Origin: Agrobacterium tumefaciens str. B6
GTDB lineage: Bacteria; Pseudomonadota; Alphaproteobacteria; Rhizobiales; Rhizobiaceae
Assembly (NCBI RefSeq): GCF_001541315.1
Contig: NZ_LMVK01000034.1
Span: 1-64,000, forward strand
Reading direction: 5' to 3'
Length of the DNA stretch: 64,000 bases
Shown here: one piece after another, positions 59,136 to 64,000 of the stretch
How the letters are laid out: every line of letters starts with the position of its first letter
Position numbering within the stretch: the first letter of the stretch is position 1
Translations under genes and position numbers: made by a program
Notes under the pieces: model-generated
Told to the model about the DNA's origin: nothing
The model's input: only the letters and a program-made list of their open reading frames with translations
The model's database searches: none

Positions 59136-60569
59136 TCAGACTTGGCGTTCCGTCTCGGGGAATGCCGGATACTTGTCAAGCAGCGCGGCGACAATCTTGC
59201 CGAAACCGAGGCCAAGTGACGATTTTACCATCAGCGCGTCTCCCGGTTGCACCCATTGCAGGGCGAAATCGGTGAGTTCCGCCGTCGTCGGGAACCAGAT
59301 GACGGTCACGCTATCAGGCAGCGCATCGCGCAGCGCCGCCATCGCCTCGCCCGCAAGCCACACATGTTCGATACCGGCTGCGAGCAACGGCCCGGCCAGT
59401 TCCTCATGCAGCTGCGCGGAAAACTCACCCATCTCCAGCATGTCGCCGAGAACCGCGACCCGCCGGCCGTGACCCTGCGTTTCCGTTTCCGCCAGCACGG
59501 CAATCGCGGCGCGCATGGAGGCCGGATTGGCATTGTAGCTTTCATCAATCAGCAGGAAGGAGCCGCCATTGATGGAGAGATGGTGGCGCTGGCCGCGCCC
59601 CTTCACCGCCTCGAGCGATCCCAGCGCCTCAAAGGCGCGGTCGAGATTGGCGCCTGTTACGGCAACCGCGCCAAGGACCGCCATGGCGTTATCGGCGATG
59701 TGCCGGCCGGGAATATTGATGTGCAACTCGCTGGTTTCGCCGTTCAGTATCGCCCAGATCGTCGAGCCCGTCGCCGTGCTCTCGAAATCCGCGAGGCGGA
59801 AATCCGCCTTGGCGTGCTGCCCGAAGGTGAGGATATGTTCGATGCCCTGTTCCTGCGCCGCCTCTTCAAGCTGCTCGAACTGGGCATTATCGCGGTTGAG
59901 GATGACGGAACCACCCTCCTCCAAACCTTCGAAAATCTCGGCCTTGGCTGCGGCGATCTCTTCGATATTCTTGAAATTGCCGAGATGGGCAGGCGCAATC
60001 GTGGTGATGATCGCCACATGCGGGCGGACCATCTTCACCAGCGGCCGGATTTCGCCGGAATGGTTCATGCCGATTTCGAACGCGCCGAATTCCGTATCGG
60101 CGGGCATGCGCGCCAGCGTCAGCGGCACACCCCAATGGTTGTTAAAGGAAGCCACTGCCGCATGCACCCGGCCGGATGGGGCGAGCGCCTGCCGCAGCAT
60201 TTCCTTGGTCGTCGTCTTGCCGACCGAGCCGGTCACCGCGATGATGCGCGCTGACGTTCTTTCACGCGCCGCAATGGCGAGTTTACCGAGTGCGGTAAGA
60301 ACATCTTCCACGACGATCATCGGCACCGTCAGACGGCCAAGAGCCGGCAGTTTGCCTTCGGCCACGACGAGCAGACTGGCCCCGTTGGCGACGGCAAAAC
60401 TCGCATAGTCATGGCCGTCAACCCGGTCGCCCTTGATGGCGAAAAAGGCCTCGCCGGCTTTAACAGTCCGGCTGTCGATGGAAATGCCGGTGATTCCGGT
60501 CGACAGGTTGCCCACGGGGCGTCCTGCCGTAATGGCGATCATGTCGGCGACTGTCCATAACCAGCTCAA
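59136..60569 (-). CDS. murF: MurF, UDP-MurNAc-tripeptide D-Ala-D-Ala ligase
   Basis: 477 residues; adds the D-Ala-D-Ala made by DdlB. Starts with TTG at 60569: the family-typical SWLW start lies at this codon, GGAAGG precedes it, and it overlaps the murE stop (TTGA), so translation is coupled. ATP loop GSVGKTT (114-120), HSGEIRPL, and [11 protein letters not shown] are seen. A later ATG would cut nine conserved residues. Confidence 0.95.
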   Translation of the reverse strand: MSWLWTVADMIAITAGRPVGNLSTGITGISIDSRTVKAGEAFFAIKGDRVDGHDYASFAVANGASLLVVAEGKLPALGRLTVPMIVVEDVLTALGKLAIAARERTSARIIAVTGSVGKTTTKEMLRQALAPSGRVHAAVASFNNHWGVPLTLARMPADTEFGAFEIGMNHSGEIRPLVKMVRPHVAIITTIAPAHLGNFKNIEEIAAAKAEIFEGLEEGGSVILNRDNAQFEQLEEAAQEQGIEHILTFGQHAKADFRLADFESTATGSTIWAILNGETSELHINIPGRHIADNAMAVLGAVAVTGANLDRAFEALGSLEAVKGRGQRHHLSINGGSFLLIDESYNANPASMRAAIAVLAETETQGHGRRVAVLGDMLEMGEFSAQLHEELAGPLLAAGIEHVWLAGEAMAALRDALPDSVTVIWFPTTAELTDFALQWVQPGDALMVKSSLGLGFGKIVAALLDKYPAFPETERQV

Positions 60570-62035
60570 ATTTTCGATCCTTCCAGCCCTGCCAGTGCAG
60601 CGCGCACCTGTTCATGATCGGAAAACGGCAGCGTCACGGAACCGACGATCTGCCCCTCCTCATGCCCCTTGCCCGCAACGATCAGCGTATCGCCATGCGA
60701 CAGCATCGACACCGCATGCCGGATCGCCTCCGCCCTGTCGCCGATTTCCAATGCGCCGGGTGCCGCCGCCATGACTTCCGAACGGATCGTCGCGGCGTCT
60801 TCCGAGCGCGGATTGTCGTCGGTGACGATGACGATGTCGGAAAGCCGCGTCGCAACCTCGCCCATGATCGGGCGCTTGCCCTTGTCACGGTCGCCGCCGC
60901 AGCCGAAGACGGTGACGATGCGGCCAGAGGTGAAAGGCCGGACCGAGGTCAGCACGTTCTCCAGCGCATCCGGCTTGTGGGCGTAATCCACATAGGCGAG
61001 CGCACCGTTCCCCGTCTGGCCGACAAGCTCCAGACGTCCGGCAGCACCGATCAGCTTCTCAAGCGCCTTGAGCGCTGTTGTCGCGGCAACGCCGGTGGAC
61101 ATGGCGAGACCTGCAGCGACGAGAGCATTCGCAACCTGAAAATCACCCGCCAGCGGGATGTCGACTTCATGGATCACGCCGTCATGATGCACTTCGATCA
61201 TCTGCTTGTGACGGAAGTGCTCCACCCGTTTCAAGGTCAAATAATCACCCTTGCGGCCGACGGTGCGCACATCGAGACCCGCTTCGCGCGCCGCCCGTAT
61301 TGCTTGGTCCGACCACGGATCGTCAGCAAATATCACTGCGGGAGAGCCCTTCTCCATCAGCGTATCGAAGAGCCGCATCTTCGCGGCCATATAGTCCTCG
61401 ACGGTCGGATGATAATCCATGTGGTCGCGGCCAAGATTGGTGAAACCGGCGGCTGCCAGCTTCACTCCATCGAGACGGCGCTGGTCGAGACCATGGCTGG
61501 ATGCCTCCATCGCCGCGTGGGTCACGCCTTCGGCCGCAAGTTCGGCCAGAAGCGCATGCAGCGTCACGGGATCGGGCGTGGTGAGCGCGCCATAATCCTC
61601 GCGGCCGGGAGCGATGACACCCGTGGTGCCGATCTGTGCGGCGGCGTGGCCGGCGAAAGCCCAGATCTGCCGCACGAAGGAGGCGACGGACGTCTTTCCC
61701 GCAGTGCCGGTGACGGCGACCATGGTTTCCGGCTGTTTTCCGTAAAAACGGGAAGCGGCAAGGGAGAGATAAAGGCGTGGGTCCGTGACGGAAAGCACCG
61801 GCACATCAGCCTCCAGCGCGTGTCCGGAAACGACGGCAACCGCACCCTTGGCAACCGCGTCCTTCACATAGGCCGCGCCATCCGCCCTGGTGCCCGCAAC
61901 CGCCACGAACAGGCTGCCGGGCGCAGCCTTGCGGCTGTCTGCGGTGACCCCCCCGATTTCGATCGCCCCGATCTCAGACAGGAGCAATTCTTTCAATTCC
62001 GGAAACGCATTTCCGGATATATCTCGCAAATTCAT
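60566..62035 (-). CDS. murE: MurE, UDP-MurNAc-dipeptide--meso-DAP ligase
   Basis: 489 residues from the ATG at 62035; the frame is open 19 codons further upstream. ATP loop GTAGKT (110-115); [11 protein letters not shown]; and the DNPR motif (407-410), which marks use of meso-diaminopimelate rather than lysine, as expected for Gram-negative wall. Overlaps murF by four bases; 57 bases after ftsI. Confidence 0.96.
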   Translation of the reverse strand: MNLRDISGNAFPELKELLLSEIGAIEIGGVTADSRKAAPGSLFVAVAGTRADGAAYVKDAVAKGAVAVVSGHALEADVPVLSVTDPRLYLSLAASRFYGKQPETMVAVTGTAGKTSVASFVRQIWAFAGHAAAQIGTTGVIAPGREDYGALTTPDPVTLHALLAELAAEGVTHAAMEASSHGLDQRRLDGVKLAAAGFTNLGRDHMDYHPTVEDYMAAKMRLFDTLMEKGSPAVIFADDPWSDQAIRAAREAGLDVRTVGRKGDYLTLKRVEHFRHKQMIEVHHDGVIHEVDIPLAGDFQVANALVAAGLAMSTGVAATTALKALEKLIGAAGRLELVGQTGNGALAYVDYAHKPDALENVLTSVRPFTSGRIVTVFGCGGDRDKGKRPIMGEVATRLSDIVIVTDDNPRSEDAATIRSEVMAAAPGALEIGDRAEAIRHAVSMLSHGDTLIVAGKGHEEGQIVGSVTLPFSDHEQVRAALAGLEGSKI

Positions 62036-62092
62036 CGACTGTGTCCGTCTTGTCCCCCCGGCGCGAATCGCCGGAACATCATAAGCTAACAA

Positions 62093-63835
62093 TCAATAAG
62101 ACACGAGCAAGGCCGAGCCATCCTTGCCGAACTTCGGCTTCACGCCCAGCACCGCCGCCGTGCGGGTGATGATATCGCGCACCATCGGCGCCGCAGAGGT
62201 GCCGGCAAGCGCTGCGCCGTTGCCCTTGTCCGTCTTCGGCTCATCGATGAAAGACAGCACGACATATTGCGGATCGTCCATCGGAAAGGCCGAGAGGAAG
62301 GCGTTGAAGTTCTTGTCGTGCACGTAACGTCCGTTGACGACCTTGTCGGCCGTACCGGTCTTGCCGCCGACGTTGAAACCGTCGACGCGCGCATTGCGGC
62401 CCGAACCGTTGACGCCGTTCCACTCGAAGAGGAAACGCATGTCCTTGCTGGCGCCGGGCTTCAGAACCTGCTTCGCCACCTGATCGGCCTGTTCGCGGGT
62501 ACGCGGCAGGAAAGTCGGTTCGATCAGTTTGCCGCCATTGACGAGTGCTGCACCGGCGACTGCCGTCTGCAGCGGTGTCGTGGAAACGCCGTGGCCGAAG
62601 GAAATGGTGATGGAGTTGATCTTCTTCCATTCGCGCGGCTGCGACGGCAGCGCCACTTCAGGCAATTCGGTCTGCATGCGGGTCAAAAGGCCAAGCCGCG
62701 TCAGGAATTCCTTGTGGCCTTCCGTTCCCACGGTGTCGGCGATCTTGGCCGTGCCGATGTTGGACGAAAACTGGAAGATTTCCGGCACCGAAAGCATTCG
62801 GCCCTTGCCGTGGAAGTCCTTGATGGTGAAACCGCCGATGCGGATCGGATAACGCGCATCGAAAGTATCGCCGAGACGGACGCGGCCCGAATCGAGACCC
62901 ATGGCAATCGTGAAGGACTTGAAGGTGGAACCCATTTCGAACGTGCCGTTCGACATGCGGTTGAGCCAGCCTTCCTTGGCACCTTCGGCCGGGTTGTTCG
63001 GGTCGTAATCCGGCACGGAGGCCATGGCGAGCACTTCGCCGGTATGCACATCCAGAACCACCGCGCCAGCGCCGATCGCCTGGAACTTGGTGATGGCCGA
63101 GGTCACGACTTCACGGACAATGGACTGCACGCGCAGATCGATGGATAGCTTCACCGGTTCCAGCGGCTGGTCGCTGGTCATGCCGAGCGCCGTCAGATCG
63201 GCAAGGCCCTGGCTGTCGACGTAACGTTCCATGCCGGCAACGCCACGGTTGTCGATGTTGACGTGGCCGACGACATGCGCAGCGGTCGGCCCGCCGGGAT
63301 AAAAGCGGCGCTTTTCCGGACGGAAGCCGACGCCGGGAATACCGAGCGCAAGAATCTGGCTTTGCTGCTTCGGCGTCAGCTGACGGCGCAGCCACTGAAA
63401 GCGCGAATTGGAAGAAAGCTTCTGATAGGTGCCGCGCTGGTCGAGATCCGGCAGGACAGTACGCAGCTTCTCAATGGCCTCGTCGATATCGACGATGCGA
63501 TGTGGCTCGGCAAACAGCGAGACGGTGCGGATATCGGTGGCCAGAACCTCGCCGTTGCGATCAAGAAGATCGGGGCGCGACGCCATCAGCCGGTCTGCGG
63601 GCGCAATGCTCGACACTGTTTCCTGTTCCGCCATGCCATATTGCACGAGACGGCCGCCCACGACGGCATAAAAGGCGACAAAACCGAAAATCAGAAGGCC
63701 GACGCGGCTTTTCGCCTGGGCGGCCCGCTTCTTGCGGGCGCCCTCAAACGCCGCATGGTCGGTATAGACACCGGTGGTGCTGGCGGAAAAGTGAGCCTTG
63801 CTCTTCAAAACCATGACGCGGGAGAGAAAAGACAT
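62093..63835 (-). CDS. ftsI: FtsI (PBP3), septal transpeptidase
   Basis: 580 residues. Short cytoplasmic N-terminus, one membrane helix (about 44-62), a pedestal domain (RPDLLDRNGEVLATD), and the penicillin-binding domain with S303-T-F-K306, S-S-N (357-359) and K-T-G (491-493). It cross-links septal peptidoglycan with FtsW. Its ATG shares one base with the stop of the upstream gene (TGATG). Confidence 0.96.
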   Translation of the reverse strand: MSFLSRVMVLKSKAHFSASTTGVYTDHAAFEGARKKRAAQAKSRVGLLIFGFVAFYAVVGGRLVQYGMAEQETVSSIAPADRLMASRPDLLDRNGEVLATDIRTVSLFAEPHRIVDIDEAIEKLRTVLPDLDQRGTYQKLSSNSRFQWLRRQLTPKQQSQILALGIPGVGFRPEKRRFYPGGPTAAHVVGHVNIDNRGVAGMERYVDSQGLADLTALGMTSDQPLEPVKLSIDLRVQSIVREVVTSAITKFQAIGAGAVVLDVHTGEVLAMASVPDYDPNNPAEGAKEGWLNRMSNGTFEMGSTFKSFTIAMGLDSGRVRLGDTFDARYPIRIGGFTIKDFHGKGRMLSVPEIFQFSSNIGTAKIADTVGTEGHKEFLTRLGLLTRMQTELPEVALPSQPREWKKINSITISFGHGVSTTPLQTAVAGAALVNGGKLIEPTFLPRTREQADQVAKQVLKPGASKDMRFLFEWNGVNGSGRNARVDGFNVGGKTGTADKVVNGRYVHDKNFNAFLSAFPMDDPQYVVLSFIDEPKTDKGNGAALAGTSAAPMVRDIITRTAAVLGVKPKFGKDGSALLVSY

Positions 63836-64000
63836 CAGCGGTTCACCGATCCTGTTATGGTTTCATCCATATCGCCGGTTTCATCACCAGCGGCGGCGGA
63901 GGCGACCGGTACAGGCGCCGGTGCCGGACGTGAAACGCGCGCACGTGGCGTGGGCACCGGAACGCCGTTGACAGCGATCTGGCCCGCAGGCGGCGATTTG
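63835..64000 (-). CDS. ftsL: C-terminus of an FtsL-like protein (partial)
   Basis: Only the last 54 codons are inside the window. They encode a proline/alanine/valine-rich tail ending ETITGSVNR, not itself diagnostic; the name comes from position directly upstream of ftsI, where FtsL is found in the division cluster. The stop overlaps the ftsI start by one base. The start and any membrane helix lie beyond 64000. Confidence 0.6.
   Translation of the reverse strand, partial: KSPPAGQIAVNGVPVPTPRARVSRPAPAPVPVASAAAGDETGDMDETITGSVNR

Overview
The window is a gene-dense, GC-rich chromosomal segment of an alphaproteobacterium of the Rhizobiaceae, most likely Agrobacterium. Three things point there: a circularly permuted (two-piece) tmRNA gene encoding the tag ANDNNAKEYALAA, an SspB-alpha type adaptor, and a division/wall cluster in the order ftsL-ftsI-murE-murF-mraY-murD-ftsW-murG-murC-murB ... 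ddlB-ftsQ-ftsA-ftsZ-lpxC-bamD-recN-ligA with a very long FtsZ linker. There is no prophage, transposase, CRISPR array, rRNA or tRNA. The content is core housekeeping with a more accessory middle section.

Layout. 1-6.3 kb (minus strand): thyA-folA-hflK-hflC-degP (nucleotide metabolism plus membrane/periplasmic proteolysis), then a short-chain dehydrogenase at the window edge. 6.3-8.4 kb: DUF2853 protein, permuted ssrA, then sspB, a DUF4169 protein and a ribbon-helix-helix protein, so the tmRNA and the adaptor for tagged proteins are neighbours. 8.8-18.4 kb (minus): a giant AsmA-like protein, a GlcD/Dld-type FAD oxidase and an RND efflux permease-adaptor pair. 18.6-36.7 kb: mixed small units (AhpD-like protein, UvrD helicase, frameshifted GT25 glycosyltransferase, paired half-size DMT transporters, Tlde1/DUF2778 protein, nicotinamidase, AzlCD, aminopeptidase P, PrmA, Sco1, CheW, CreA, exonuclease, LysR/EamA pair, GNAT). 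36.7-64 kb (minus): an APH-like kinase, then ligA-recN-bamD-lpxC-ftsZ-ftsA-ftsQ-ddlB, a break holding an MFS transporter and a diguanylate cyclase, and the tightly overlapping murB-to-ftsL block.

The right half makes lipid II (MurB, C, D, E, F, MraY, MurG, Ddl), polymerises it at the septum (FtsW, FtsI, FtsL, FtsQ, FtsA, FtsZ) and supports the outer membrane (LpxC, BamD). Cell-cycle control is suggested by a perfect TTAA-N7-TTAAC CtrA-type box between ftsZ and lpxC and by a dense cluster of GANTC (CcrM) sites upstream of ddlB.

Two single-base deletions break otherwise intact genes, one of them the essential ligA, and the first ~120 bases contain long C/G runs. Sequencing or assembly error should be considered before these are read as biology. 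I did not find a convincing undescribed multi-gene system. The best leads are the regulatory sites of the division cluster, a structured leader upstream of pncA, the ssrA-sspB neighbourhood and several tiny membrane proteins.
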